Positions 7,721-16,497 of a stretch of 64,000 nt of DNA are shown piece after piece. The position numbers and the translations under genes were made by a program. The DNA comes from JAJEAO01 sp963667635. Its GTDB lineage: Bacteria > Acidobacteriota > Vicinamibacteria > Marinacidobacterales > Marinacidobacteraceae. The stretch spans positions 2,418,001 to 2,482,000 of the forward strand of contig OZ246946.1 of the NCBI GenBank assembly GCA_965232015.1, written 5' to 3'. The notes beneath the pieces are model-generated. The model saw only the letters and a list, made by a program, of their open reading frames with translations, was not told the DNA's origin and searched no databases. Numbering within the stretch: position 1 is the first letter of the stretch; every line of letters starts with the position of its first letter.

Positions 7721-9060
7721 CGGCCCGGCCCGGGCGGAGGGTCGCGCGGCTGGTGGCGGCCGCGGCGCTCGCCCTCCCCGGGCCCGTTGCGGCCAGCGAT
7801 GTCTATCAGGTGGATGTGGTGGACATCATCCACGCCGTCTCGACCGAACGGGTCGTCTCCACGATCGAAGCCGCGGCCGAGGCCGAGGCCTCGCTGGTGC
7901 TGGTCCGACTGGATACGCCGGGCGGGCTCGACACCTCGATGCGGGAGATCATCGAGGCGATCCTGAACAGCCCGGTGCCGGTGGCGGTGTTTGTGGGCCC
8001 GTCGGGCTCGCGGGCCGCCTCCGCCGGTTACCTGATCACGCTCGCCGCCGATGTGTCCGGCATGGCGCCGGGGACGAACATGGGGGCCGCCACCCCGGTC
8101 TCGACCGGCGGCGAGATGCCGGAGACGCTCAGCCGCAAGGTGGAGTCGGACGCGGCCGCTTACCTGCGCTCCATCGCGGAGCGTCGGGGACGAGACATCG
8201 AGCTCGCCGAGCAGGGCGTGACCGAGGCGCGGAGCTGGACCGCTTCGGAGGCGCTCGAGGACGGCCTGATCGACCTGATCGCGGATGACGCGAGCGCCTT
8301 TCTCGAGGCTCTCGACGGTCGCACCGTGCGGAGGATCGACGGCGAGGAGGTCGTGCTCTCGACCCGGGGGGCCACGGTCATCGAGACCGAGCTGACGCTG
8401 CGGGACCGGGCCCTGTCCGTGATCGCCAACCCGAGTCTCGCGATTCTCCTCGGGATGATCGGACTGCTCGGTCTCTACCTCGAGTTCTCCAATCCGGGGC
8501 TCCTGATCCCCGGAATCCTCGGGCTCGTCGCGCTCCTGCTCGCCGGATTCGGGCTGAACCTGCTGCCGGTGAGCGTCCTCGGCGTCGCCCTCCTGGTGGT
8601 CGGGATCGGGCTTCTCACCGCGGAAGCGCTGACGCCGTCGTTCGGCCTGATGGGGCTGTCGGGAGCGGTTGCTCTCGTCGTGGGGCTACTCTTCTTCTAT
8701 GAGGAGCAGTCCCTGCCGACGCCCGCGCTGAACCTGAACATCGGACTCGTGATCCCCACCGTCATCGCGTTCGCGGCGCTCGTCTTCTTCCTCGGCCAGA
8801 TGGTGCTGCGTTCGCACCGGAATCCACCCGTGAGCGGTCGGGAGGGACTCATCGGCCAGGTGGCCACCGCGCGCACCGATTTCGCCGCCGGCGGCACCGG
8901 CACCGTCTTCGTCCACGGCGAGTACTGGAACGCGGTCGCCGCCGGCCCGGTGCGCGCGGGCGAACGGGTCCCGGTCCTCGATCTCGATGGGCTCACGCTG
9001 ACGGTGGGGCCCCCTCTCAACGCCTCGGGCGACTCGCCCGATTCGAACCAAGGAGCCTGA
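7717..9060 (+). CDS. NfeD-family membrane-bound serine protease (ClpP class)
   Basis: The 447-residue product has an N-terminal signal, a ClpP-like protease domain, four or five membrane segments (about residues 230-350) and a C-terminal OB-fold NfeD domain (GREGLIGQVATARTDF ... GEYWNAVAAGPVRAGERVPV). The catalytic Ser of long NfeD proteins fits Ser102 in SRAASAGYL and the Lys base fits Lys141 in SRKVESDAAAYL. Long NfeD proteins cleave stomatin-like partners and help membrane quality control. The slipin gene follows after 8 bases, the usual partner arrangement. It overlaps greA by four bases. Confidence 0.92.
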   Translation: MTARPGRRVARLVAAAALALPGPVAASDVYQVDVVDIIHAVSTERVVSTIEAAAEAEASLVLVRLDTPGGLDTSMREIIEAILNSPVPVAVFVGPSGSRAASAGYLITLAADVSGMAPGTNMGAATPVSTGGEMPETLSRKVESDAAAYLRSIAERRGRDIELAEQGVTEARSWTASEALEDGLIDLIADDASAFLEALDGRTVRRIDGEEVVLSTRGATVIETELTLRDRALSVIANPSLAILLGMIGLLGLYLEFSNPGLLIPGILGLVALLLAGFGLNLLPVSVLGVALLVVGIGLLTAEALTPSFGLMGLSGAVALVVGLLFFYEEQSLPTPALNLNIGLVIPTVIAFAALVFFLGQMVLRSHRNPPVSGREGLIGQVATARTDFAAGGTGTVFVHGEYWNAVAAGPVRAGERVPVLDLDGLTLTVGPPLNASGDSPDSNQGA

Positions 9061-9068
9061 CGAACACG

Positions 9069-9857
9069 ATGTTCGGACTTCCCCTCGGCACCCTGCTGGC
9101 GATCGCCTTCCTCGCGATCTTCCTCCTGAACTGGATCAAGGTCCTCAACGAGTTCGAACGGGGCGTCGTGTTCCGATTCGGCAAACTGCTGCCACAGACC
9201 AAGGGCCCCGGTCTGGTGCTCGTGTTCGCGCCGATCGATCGGATGGTCCGCGTGAGTCTTCGGACGGTGGCGTTCGACGTGCCCCCGCAGGACATCATCA
9301 CCCGGGACAACGTCTCGGTGAAGGTGAACGCGGTGGTCTTCTACCGCGTCGTGAACCCGAAGAACGCGATCCTCGAGGTCGAGAACTACCAGTACGCCAC
9401 CTCCCAGCTCGCGCAGACGACGCTGCGCAGCGTCCTGGGGCAGGTCGAGCTGGATGACCTCCTCTCCCAGCGCGACCGGCTCAACCAGCAACTTCAGGGC
9501 ATCCTGGACAAGCAGACGGATCCGTGGGGGATCAAGGTGGGCTCGGTGGAGGTGAAGCACGTGGACCTCCCCAGCGAGATGCAGCGGGCGATCGCGCGGC
9601 AGGCGGAGGCGGAGCGCGAGAAGCGAGCCAAGGTGATCCACGCCCAGGGCGAGCTGCAGGCGTCGAAGGAGCTCTCGGAGGCGGCCGCCGTCGTCGGCAG
9701 GCATCCGCTGGGTGCCCAGCTCCGCTATCTGCAGACCCTGACCGAGATCGCGTCGGAGAAGAACTCGACGATCGTCTTCCCCCTTCCCATCGATCTGGTG
9801 AAGCCCTTCGTCTCGGTGATGGAGCAGTACGCGGACGGCGACTCGAAGGACGGCTGA
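9069..9857 (+). CDS. Slipin/stomatin-like SPFH protein
   Basis: The 262-residue product has one N-terminal membrane segment (LGTLLAIAFLAIFLLNWI), then a full SPFH/band-7 domain: NEFERGVVFRFGKLLPQTKGPGL, RVSLRTVAFDVPPQDIITRDNVSVKVNAVVFYRV, and the coiled region LPSEMQRAIARQAEAEREKRAKVI. The C-terminus ends in a hydrophobic patch (IVFPLPIDLVKPF) like the NfeD cleavage region of archaeal stomatin. It probably forms oligomeric rings in lipid microdomains of the inner membrane, processed by the NfeD protease encoded just upstream. Confidence 0.92.
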   Translation: MFGLPLGTLLAIAFLAIFLLNWIKVLNEFERGVVFRFGKLLPQTKGPGLVLVFAPIDRMVRVSLRTVAFDVPPQDIITRDNVSVKVNAVVFYRVVNPKNAILEVENYQYATSQLAQTTLRSVLGQVELDDLLSQRDRLNQQLQGILDKQTDPWGIKVGSVEVKHVDLPSEMQRAIARQAEAEREKRAKVIHAQGELQASKELSEAAAVVGRHPLGAQLRYLQTLTEIASEKNSTIVFPLPIDLVKPFVSVMEQYADGDSKDG

Positions 9858-9911
9858 TCCGGTCCGGCCTCCGCCCAACCCACAGAACGGGACGGGATCT
9901 TCAAGCGGAAC

Positions 9912-9942
9912 TTGAACTGTCGGTCGGTATTTCTGCTAGGCT
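9912..9942 (+). promoter_or_regulatory. Possible sigma-70-type promoter of the SPOR gene
   Basis: TTGAAC at 9912-9917 and TAGGCT at 9937-9942, preceded by TGC, resemble -35 and extended -10 boxes. The 19-base spacing is on the long side. It lies 46 bases before the start of the SPOR gene in a 130-base gap after the slipin gene. Support is by similarity only. Confidence 0.25.
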
Positions 9943-9987
9943 GAGCCCTGTGCGGCCGGGTCGCCTCCGGCCCGCGGAGGGCAATCC

Positions 9988-10659
9988 ATGAGTTCCTACG
10001 ACGATCAGGACCACTTCGACATCCAGTTCAGCACCCGGCAGCTCGCGGTGCTGTTCGGACTGCTGGTCGTGATCGTGGGTGGCGTGTTCGTCGGCGGGAT
10101 CGTGATCGGCCGGAACATGTCCCACGAGGCCCGGGACGTCATCGCCGCGCGCCGGTCGGGGGGACCGATCGTTCCCCCGGCGAAATCAGGCGACGCTGCG
10201 GCTTCGGCCACGCGGGCTTCCGAGGCGCCGAGCCAGCCTCCGGCGACTGCGCCGGCTTCCCCCGAACCGGAACGGACGGCGTCCAGCCAGCCGGTCCCGG
10301 AGCGGGCGGCGCCCAGCCAGCCGGTCCCGGAGCGGGCGGCGCCGCGCCGGCCGGCGCCGGAGACCCGGGTCGCCGACGTGGCGCCGGCTCCTCCGCCGAC
10401 CGAGACGGTCCCGACGCCGCCGGCCGCGGCCGCGCCCGACGGCCAGTTCACTATCCAGGTCGCCGCTTTCCGCGACCGGGAGGCAGCCGAGACGCTCCTG
10501 GCGCAGATCGGCGAGATGGGGCTCGAGGGCTACCTGGAGGGCACGCCGGCCGGCATCTTCCGGGTCCGGGTGGGCCGGTTCGCCACCCGGGAGGACGCGC
10601 GGCGGGTGGCGGCGCGACTGGAAGCGGGGGAGCTCGCGGCGCTGGTCACGAGTCGCTGA
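9988..10659 (+). CDS. SPOR-domain inner-membrane protein
   Basis: The 223-residue product has a short cytoplasmic N-terminus, one membrane segment (AVLFGLLVVIVGGVFVGGIVIG, residues about 18-40), a long Pro/Ala-rich periplasmic linker with a near-perfect tandem repeat (SQPVPERAAP twice), and a C-terminal SPOR domain from about residue 147 (FTIQVAAFRDREAAETLLAQI ... YRVRVGRF-like IFRVRVGRFATREDARRVA). SPOR domains bind denuded peptidoglycan at division sites, so a role in septation or cell-wall remodelling is likely, as for FtsN or DedD. A start at ATG 9988 follows GGAGGG. Confidence 0.88.
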   Translation: MSSYDDQDHFDIQFSTRQLAVLFGLLVVIVGGVFVGGIVIGRNMSHEARDVIAARRSGGPIVPPAKSGDAAASATRASEAPSQPPATAPASPEPERTASSQPVPERAAPSQPVPERAAPRRPAPETRVADVAPAPPPTETVPTPPAAAAPDGQFTIQVAAFRDREAAETLLAQIGEMGLEGYLEGTPAGIFRVRVGRFATREDARRVAARLEAGELAALVTSR

Positions 10660-10756
10660 GCCGGCCCCGGTCCCGGGCGCCGACGACGACGAGCGGGGTA
10701 GCATCCCCGCGATTCGAGAGAAGGGCGCGAGCGGCCGAATCCGGGAGAACGAGAGC

Positions 10757-11855
10757 GTGACGCAGGAGCTGTTGGACAGGTACCAGGCGCTGACGCCCCA
10801 GATCGGGGTGGTCCGGGGGTTTCTTTGACCCGGACGGACTACAGAAGCAGATCACGGCGCTCGACGAGCGGCTGACCGACGCCTCGGTCTGGTCCGCCTC
10901 CGGGGATGGCGAGGCCCTCTCCCGGCGCCGGGCGGCGCTGGAGGCGGAGCGCGTCCGCGGCGCCCGCTTCGAGGACCTGCTCGAGGAAGTCGAGACGCTC
11001 GTCGAATGGGCTCGCGAGGGAGAATCGGTGGACGAGGACCTCGTCGAACATCTGGCGCGACTCGAAGCGGCGGTGAGCGATTTCGAGCTCCGGCGGCTGT
11101 TCGCCGGGGAGCACGACGAGGAGGGCGCGATCCTCACGATCAACCCGGGCGCCGGAGGCACCGACGCCCAGGACTGGGCGGGCATGCTGCTGTCCATGTA
11201 CATCCGCTGGGCGCGCACCCACCGCTTCGACGTCCGGATCCTCGACGAGCAGCCGGGAGACGAAGCCGGGATCAAGAGCGCGACCCTCGAGGTGCGCGGG
11301 GACCACGCCTACGGTCGGCTGCGGGTGGAGTCAGGCGTCCATCGCCTGGTGCGCATGTCGCCGTTCGACACCCAGCACCGGAGGCACACGTCGTTCGCCT
11401 CGGTCGCCGCGTTCCCCGACCTCGACGACCGGATCGAAATCGAGATCGAAGAGAACGATCTCCGGATCGACACCTTCCGGGCGAGCGGAAAGGGGGGTCA
11501 GCACGTGAACGTGACCGATTCCGCGGTACGCATCACCCACCTCCCGACCGGCGTCGTGGTGTCCTGCCAGAACGAGCGCTCGCAGCACCGGAACCGCGAC
11601 AGCGCCATGAAGGTGCTTCGGGCCAGGCTCTACGACCGGGCGGTCCAGGAGGCCAAGGCGCGGGAGGAGGCCCAGAAGGAGAGCCTGGGGGAGAACACCT
11701 TCGGCAACCAGATGCGGTCCTATGTCTTCCAGCCCTACCGGATGGTCAAGGACCACCGCACGAACCACCAGGTCGGTGACGTGGACCGGGTCATGGGCGG
11801 GGACCTCGACGGTTTCATCAAGGCCGGGTTGACGTTCTTCGCCCAGCGGGGCTGA
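10757..11855 (+). CDS. prfB: Peptide chain release factor 2, with programmed +1 frameshift
   Basis: Translation starts at GTG 10757 (preceded by GGGAG) and runs 23 codons to CTT-TGA at 10823-10828; a +1 shift at that point joins the main frame and gives a 365-residue protein, the normal RF2 length. After the shift come the helical domain, the stop-codon-reading tripeptide region VRMSPFDTQHRRHTSF, and the GGQ motif at residues 246-248 in ASGKGGQHVNVTDSAVRITH. RF2 reads UGA and UAA and releases the finished peptide. The shift site is an autoregulatory switch: low RF2 lets ribosomes shift and make more RF2. This is relevant because a UGA is also proposed to be read as Sec at 6787. Confidence 0.96.
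10814..10829 (+). promoter_or_regulatory. prfB programmed +1 frameshift signal
   Basis: The sequence CGGGGGTTTCTTTGAC holds an internal Shine-Dalgarno-like stretch (CGGGGG), a 3-base spacer, the slippery Leu codon CTT and the in-frame TGA followed by C. This is the conserved layout of bacterial prfB genes, where tRNA-Leu slips from CUU to UUU. Confidence 0.95.
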
Positions 11856-11860
11856 CCCGA

Positions 11861-11975
11861 CCGGCGCTCCATAGGTCCGCAGTGCCGGTCTGGAGACCGG
11901 CGCTCCATAGAGCGCCGAGTCGCAGCTCGTTCGCTTCGACAGATTGCCGGACTGGAGTCCGGCGCTCCGGGAGAC
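11861..11975. repeat. Short hairpin repeats between prfB and gcvT
   Basis: Two full units and one partial unit: TGCCGGTCTGGAGACCGGCG at 11883-11902 (stem GCCGGTCT/AGACCGGC) and TGCCGGACTGGAGTCCGGCG at 11945-11964 (stem GCCGGACT/AGTCCGGC), each followed by CTCC. The two stems differ at one paired position on each side, and pairing is kept. The units may also act as transcript ends or stabilisers. Confidence 0.8.
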
Positions 11976-11994
11976 CTGTTAGCCTCCCCGCGCC

Positions 11995-13140
11995 GTGACG
12001 GAAACCCTGCGACGGACCCCTCTCCACGCGCTGCACCGCGAACTCGGCGGCCGAATGGTCCCGTTCGGCGGATGGGACATGCCGGTGCAGTTCGCCGGCG
12101 TCGTCTCCGAGCACCTCGCGGTCCGCAAGCAGGCGGGGCTCTTCGACGTGAGCCACATGGGCGAGTTCCGGCTGAAGGGTCCGGAAGCGGCGGGCCTTCT
12201 TGAGCGCCTGACCCCCAACAACGTCGAAGCGCTGCGGGTGGGACGGGCTCACTATTCGGCGCTCACCACCGACTCGGGCGGCATCGTGGATGACCTCGTC
12301 GTGTACCGCCGCGCGAGCGACGAATTCCTGGTGGTGGCCAACGCCGCGAACACGGCGAAGGATCTGGCGTGGATCCGCGAGCGCGGCGGGGCCGACGCGG
12401 CGTGCCTCACCGATGTGAGCGACGAGACGGCCCTCCTCGCGCTGCAGGGCCCGCGAGCCCAGGCGATCCTCGCCCCCCTGGTCACCGCGAACCTGCGGCG
12501 GGTCCGCTACTACCGCTTCACCGACACCGAGATCTGCGGCGTCTCCGGCACCGTGGCGCGGATGGGCTACACCGGCGAGGACGGGTTCGAGATCATGCTC
12601 CCGGCGGAAACTGCGGATCGGGTGGCGCGCCGGATCCTCGAGGCCGGGACGCCGGAGGGGCTCGTTCCCGCCGGGCTGGGCGCTCGGGACACCCTGCGGC
12701 TGGAGGCGAAGATGGCCCTCCACGGCCAGGACATCGACGAGGAGCACAGCGTCGAGGAAGCCGGTCTGGGCTGGATCGTGAAGCCGGAGAAAGGGGAGTT
12801 CATCGGCCGCGAGGCACTCCTCGCCCAACGCGCGGAGGGAGTCCCCTCGACGCTCGTCGGCTTCGAGCTGAGGGAGCGCGGGATCGCCCGCCACGGCTAC
12901 CCGATCTGGCTCGATGGGCGGCCGTGCGGCGCGGTCACGAGCGGCGCTCACACGCCGTTCCTGCGGCGGAGCATCGGCCTCGCCTATCTTCCCGCCGGAG
13001 CGAACGAACCGGGACAGCGCTTCGAAGTGGAGATTCGGGGCCGACGGGTCGCGGCCGAAGTCGTTCCCACTCCGTTCTACGTCCGGCCCGGCAAGCGCCG
13101 GAAGCGGAAGCGGCGCCGGAAGGCCGCGCCCGCCAACTGA
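11995..13140 (+). CDS. gcvT: Glycine cleavage system T protein (aminomethyltransferase)
   Basis: The 381-residue product shows GGRMVPFGGWDMPVQF, VRKQAGLFDVSHMGEF, the catalytic-Asp region SGGIVDDLVVYR, RMGYTGEDGFEI and the GARDTLRLEAKMALHGQDI segment, all standard for GcvT. It transfers the methylene group from the aminomethyl-lipoyl arm of GcvH to tetrahydrofolate, releasing ammonia. The Lys/Arg-rich tail (KRRKRKRRRKAA) is unusual. The start is GTG. gcvH follows after 27 bases; the P-protein gene is not in the window downstream. Confidence 0.95.
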   Translation: MTETLRRTPLHALHRELGGRMVPFGGWDMPVQFAGVVSEHLAVRKQAGLFDVSHMGEFRLKGPEAAGLLERLTPNNVEALRVGRAHYSALTTDSGGIVDDLVVYRRASDEFLVVANAANTAKDLAWIRERGGADAACLTDVSDETALLALQGPRAQAILAPLVTANLRRVRYYRFTDTEICGVSGTVARMGYTGEDGFEIMLPAETADRVARRILEAGTPEGLVPAGLGARDTLRLEAKMALHGQDIDEEHSVEEAGLGWIVKPEKGEFIGREALLAQRAEGVPSTLVGFELRERGIARHGYPIWLDGRPCGAVTSGAHTPFLRRSIGLAYLPAGANEPGQRFEVEIRGRRVAAEVVPTPFYVRPGKRRKRKRRRKAAPAN

Positions 13141-13167
13141 CCCCATCTCTCACGAGGACCCCGACCG

Positions 13168-13569
13168 ATGCCTTCCCCGATCCCCGATGACCTCTACTAC
13201 AGCCGGGAGCACGAGTGGCTGCGGCTCGACGGCGGCGGCGCCGCCACCATCGGCATCACCAGCCACGCGCAGGACGAGCTGGGCGACATCGTGTACGTCG
13301 AGCTGCCCGCTGACGGAGACGCCTTCGGCCCCGGCGACGTCATGGGCAGCGTCGAGTCGGTGAAGGCGGTCTCGGAGATCTACAGCCCGGTCGCCGGGAC
13401 GGTGACCGCCGCGAATCTGGTGCTGGAGGCGGCTCCGGAGAGGATCAACGAGGAGCCCTACGGCGGCGGGTGGCTGGTCCAGATGCAGCTCGAAGACGAA
13501 GCCGCGGCGACCGACGCCATGCTCTCGGCCCGACAGTACGCCGACTACCTCGCCTCTTCCGAGGGCTGA
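13168..13569 (+). CDS. gcvH: Glycine cleavage system H protein
   Basis: The 133-residue product is a full-length lipoyl carrier: YYSREHEWLRLDG, IGITSHAQDELGDIVYVELP and the lipoylation segment GSVESVKAVSEIYSPVAG with the modified Lys66. It shuttles the aminomethyl group between the P, T and L proteins. It lies 27 bases after gcvT and is followed by the RNase P RNA gene. Confidence 0.96.
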   Translation: MPSPIPDDLYYSREHEWLRLDGGGAATIGITSHAQDELGDIVYVELPADGDAFGPGDVMGSVESVKAVSEIYSPVAGTVTAANLVLEAAPERINEEPYGGGWLVQMQLEDEAAATDAMLSARQYADYLASSEG

Positions 13570-13619
13570 TCGCGCCCCGGCCCGCCTTCGCGCCGACCGG
13601 CCGGAGTACGATGATGCGC

Positions 13620-13999
13620 GGTCCGAGTCGTTCAGACGATCGCCGGCCCCTTCCCGGGGGCGGGAGGAAAGTCCGAACTCCGGAAGGCAGTGCGCTGGGT
13701 AACGCCCAGTCCGGGTGACCGGAAGGAAAGTGCCACAGAAAACAAACCGCCTCTCCCTCCCGGGAGCGGTAAGGGTGAAAAGGTGCGGTAAGAGCGCACC
13801 GCCCGGCCAGCGATGGACGGGGCACGGTAAACCCCGCACGGAGCAAGACCAAATAGGGAAGCGTTCGAGGCCCGCCTGTCCGAGCTTCCGGGTAGGTCGC
13901 TCGACCCGGCGGGCAACCGTCGGGCTAGATGCATGATCGTCACCACGTTCCGGGCGACCGGATCGAGGAACAGAATTCGGCTTACGAGCGACTCGGGCC
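13620..13999 (+). ncRNA. rnpB: RNase P RNA, bacterial type A
   Basis: Conserved parts appear in order: GAGGAAAGTCCGAACTCC (13660s), CAGTGCGCTGGGTAACGCCC, AGTGCCACAGAAAACA, GGGTGAAAAGGTGCGGTAAG, GGTAAACCCC, GCAAGACCAAATAGG, GGGCTAGATG and the 3' part ACAGAATTCGGCTTACGAG. The first helix pairs 13620-13630 (GGTCCGAGTCG) with 13989-13999 (CGACTCGGGCC), which sets the ends; about 380 nt. It is the catalytic RNA that matures tRNA 5' ends. An open frame starting at 13929 overlaps it and is not the true start of the next gene. Confidence 0.95.
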
Positions 14000-14021
14000 C
14001 CCGTCCCGGGGGGCGACGGCC

Positions 14022-14960
14022 TTGACCCTGGTCACCGGCGGCGCCGGGTTCATCGGATCGGCGCTCGTGAAGCGGCTGGCCGGAGACGGGGAGCGCGTCC
14101 GGGTGCTGGATGACTTCTCCACCGGGCGAGCCGACCGGATCGCCGGAATCCCCGGCGTCGAGGTGGTCGAGGGACAGGTCGAGGAGCCCGGGGACATCGA
14201 AGCGGCCGTTCGCGGAGCGGACCGGGTGGTCCATCTGGCGGCGCTCGCGTCGGTGCCGCGGAGCGAACGCGACCCGACCCTTGCGGCCCGAATCAACATT
14301 CGGGGTACCCTTGCACTGTTGCGGGCTTCTCGTTCAGCGGGAGTTCGGGCCCTTGTCTATGCCTCCTCGTGCTCGGTTTACGGCGATGCCGGCGACCAAC
14401 CCATTCCGGAGGACAACCCCCTGCTCCCGCAGTCGGTCTATGCCGTGACCAAACTCGCCGGCGAGCGCCACGTGCTGCTCCACCATGCGACCGGAGGGCC
14501 GGCGGCGGTCGCGCTCCGTTTCTTCAACGTGTACGGGGCCGGGCAGCCCGCCGACTCGCCCTACTCGGGGGTGCTGGCTCGCTTCGCCGCAGCCGCCCGG
14601 TCGGGTGTTCGTCCCGAGATCCACGGGGACGGCCGGCAAACGCGTGACTTCGTGTCCGTCTCGGATGTGGTGCGGGCGATCCGGACGGCGCTCGACCTCG
14701 CGCCGGGGCCGGCGGGCGGGCGCGCCTTCAACGTGGGTACGGGACGGGGAACCTCCGTGAACGAGTTGTGGGGGTTGGTCGCCGGGGCGGCCGACCTGCG
14801 CCTCACCCCCCGGTCGGCGCCCCTGCGCGCCGGCGACATGCGGCACGCGCGGGCGGACACCCGACTCGCGGAGCGGATGCTCGGATTCACGGCTCGAACC
14901 CGGCTGGCGGACGGGATCGCGACGCTCGTCGGGCGTCCTCGGGGAGAGGCGGCGGCGTGA
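14022..14960 (+). CDS. NAD-dependent epimerase/dehydratase (UDP-sugar 4-epimerase-like)
   Basis: About 312 residues of the extended SDR family: Rossmann motif LVTGGAGFIGSALVKRL at the very N-terminus, catalytic YAVTK (SVYAVTKLAGERH) with the upstream Ser-rich YASSCSVYGD, and RFFNVYGAGQ. It resembles UDP-glucose or UDP-N-acetylglucosamine 4-epimerases that feed cell-surface polysaccharide synthesis. The start must lie after the RNase P RNA; the only good choice is TTG 14022, directly before TLVTGGAGFIG. The stop overlaps the GTG of the M23 peptidase gene. Confidence 0.85.
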   Translation: MTLVTGGAGFIGSALVKRLAGDGERVRVLDDFSTGRADRIAGIPGVEVVEGQVEEPGDIEAAVRGADRVVHLAALASVPRSERDPTLAARINIRGTLALLRASRSAGVRALVYASSCSVYGDAGDQPIPEDNPLLPQSVYAVTKLAGERHVLLHHATGGPAAVALRFFNVYGAGQPADSPYSGVLARFAAAARSGVRPEIHGDGRQTRDFVSVSDVVRAIRTALDLAPGPAGGRAFNVGTGRGTSVNELWGLVAGAADLRLTPRSAPLRAGDMRHARADTRLAERMLGFTARTRLADGIATLVGRPRGEAAA

Positions 14961-16333
14961 GGAACTTTCGGCCCCGAACCCGTCGGACCCTCCCCCGCGA
15001 CCTCCTTTCCCCTCTCGCTCCCGACCGGCCGGACCGGAGGACGGGACGGGCGCCGGGCCCGACGATCGGGGCGGCCGCCGCGGTCCTGCTCGGCATCGCC
15101 GCCGCCGTCGCCATCGCCGCGATCTCCGCGCCCGCCGCGTGGAACGATCCCCCGCCGGACCCGGCGACCCCGCCGCCGTTGGTGGCCCGGCTCGAAGGTC
15201 CGGAGCCGATCGGACTCTTCGAGGCCCCCGATCGCCTGGTCTTCGGCGACACCCTGTCGCGGGTCCTGACCCGGAACGGATTTTCTTCGCGGGAGGCCCA
15301 CGAGGTGGGTCAGGCGGTGTCCTCGGTCCACGACGTGAAGGACCTCCAGCCGGGCCAGATCCTCTGGGTGGAGCGCGACCGGAGGGGTCACCCGAGCGGC
15401 GTGCGACTCACGCTCGCCGATCTGACCCAGGTCTCGGTGGTCCGGACCGACGGCGGCTGGAACGCGACATCCGAGGGCGTCGAGACGGAGTTCCGGCGGG
15501 ATGTCGTGGGCGGCGAAGTGGAGTCCAGCCTCTACCAGGGCGTGGTCTCCACCGGAGCGACGCCGGATCTCGCCGTGATGATCGCCAGGGCTCTGGAGTT
15601 CGACTTCGACTTCCACCGGCAAACCCGCCGCGGCGACACGTTCGGAGCGGTGGTCGAGACCCGTTACCGGCCCGACGGCCAGCGCCACGACTATGGCGCC
15701 TTGCAGGCGGTTCGCTATGTGAACAACGGGAACTCGATCTACGCGATCCGCTTCGAGTTTCCCGATGGGAGTTCCGGCTACTACGACTACGAAGGGCACG
15801 CGAGCCGCCGGGAGTTCCTGAGCAGTCCGCTGGAGTACGGTCGAGTCACGAGCGGGTTCAGCAGCCGGCGGTTCCATCCGGTCCACCGGGTGTACCGGCC
15901 GCATTACGGCGTGGACTACGGGGCTCCGGTGGGAACCCCGGTGATGGCCACCGCCGCCGGCGTCGTGACGGACGCCGGACGCCGCGGACCGAACGGGAAC
16001 ATGGTCACGGTGCGTCACACCGGCGGCTACGAGACCAAGTACCTCCACCTGTCGCGGATCCGCGTACGGGCGGGACAACGCGTCGCGCAGCGGGACATCG
16101 TGGGGAACGTGGGACAAACCGGCACGGCCACCGGACCGCACCTCGACTACCGGCTCTACCGCCACGGCACGCCGGTCAACCCGACAACACACGTGACGCC
16201 GCCGGGTCCGCCCATCTCGGACGAGTACCGGGCGGCCTTCGTGGCGTGGCGCGACGAGCTGGTCGCAGCCCTCGACGGAAAGGGACACCGGCGTCCCCGA
16301 GGCGCCGGGGCATCGCGAATCACCGAGGAGTGA
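14957..16333 (+). CDS. M23-family peptidase with OapA/LysM-like domain
   Basis: About 458 residues from GTG 14957, which overlaps the epimerase stop. A membrane anchor (IGAAAAVLLGIAAAVAIAAI) precedes a Pro-rich linker, a LysM-like/OapA segment (FGDTLSRVLTRNGFSSREAHEV ... DLQPGQILWVERD) and a C-terminal M23 domain: HYGVDYGAPVGTPVMATAAGVV with the HxxxD zinc ligands, and GPHLDYRLYRHG. In typical LytM peptidases the second motif is HxH; here the second His is Asp, as in some other Gram-negative M23 proteins, so activity is plausible but not certain. It probably cuts peptidoglycan cross-links or activates amidases. Confidence 0.85.
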   Translation: MRNFRPRTRRTLPRDLLSPLAPDRPDRRTGRAPGPTIGAAAAVLLGIAAAVAIAAISAPAAWNDPPPDPATPPPLVARLEGPEPIGLFEAPDRLVFGDTLSRVLTRNGFSSREAHEVGQAVSSVHDVKDLQPGQILWVERDRRGHPSGVRLTLADLTQVSVVRTDGGWNATSEGVETEFRRDVVGGEVESSLYQGVVSTGATPDLAVMIARALEFDFDFHRQTRRGDTFGAVVETRYRPDGQRHDYGALQAVRYVNNGNSIYAIRFEFPDGSSGYYDYEGHASRREFLSSPLEYGRVTSGFSSRRFHPVHRVYRPHYGVDYGAPVGTPVMATAAGVVTDAGRRGPNGNMVTVRHTGGYETKYLHLSRIRVRAGQRVAQRDIVGNVGQTGTATGPHLDYRLYRHGTPVNPTTHVTPPGPPISDEYRAAFVAWRDELVAALDGKGHRRPRGAGASRITEE

Positions 16334-16497
16334 CCTCGCCGGCGGGTGGTTACCCGTCGCGCAGCGCGTCCCGGGCGGCGACGACCGCCGGGTAGATCCC
16401 GAAGACCCGGAGATGGGCGAGCGGAGGACCGCCCTGGCGTGATCCTCCTCCGCGCGGCGCGGTTCGGAGCGGGAGCGGCGGGGGCATAATCGCCGCC
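16334..16497. other. Intergenic region without recognisable gene
   Basis: These 164 bases hold no convincing gene. A short minus-strand frame ending at 16350 (HLRVFGIYPAVVAARDALRDG spread over it) loosely recalls the end of a STAS domain but is too short to call. Confidence 0.4.

Noticed and set aside
13929..14021. ATG 13929 as start of the epimerase.
   Set aside because: It lies within the RNase P RNA, and the Rossmann motif begins right after TTG 14022.
16350..16440. A STAS-domain-like tail on the minus strand.
   Set aside because: Only about 20 residues resemble it, without any upstream domain; likely chance.
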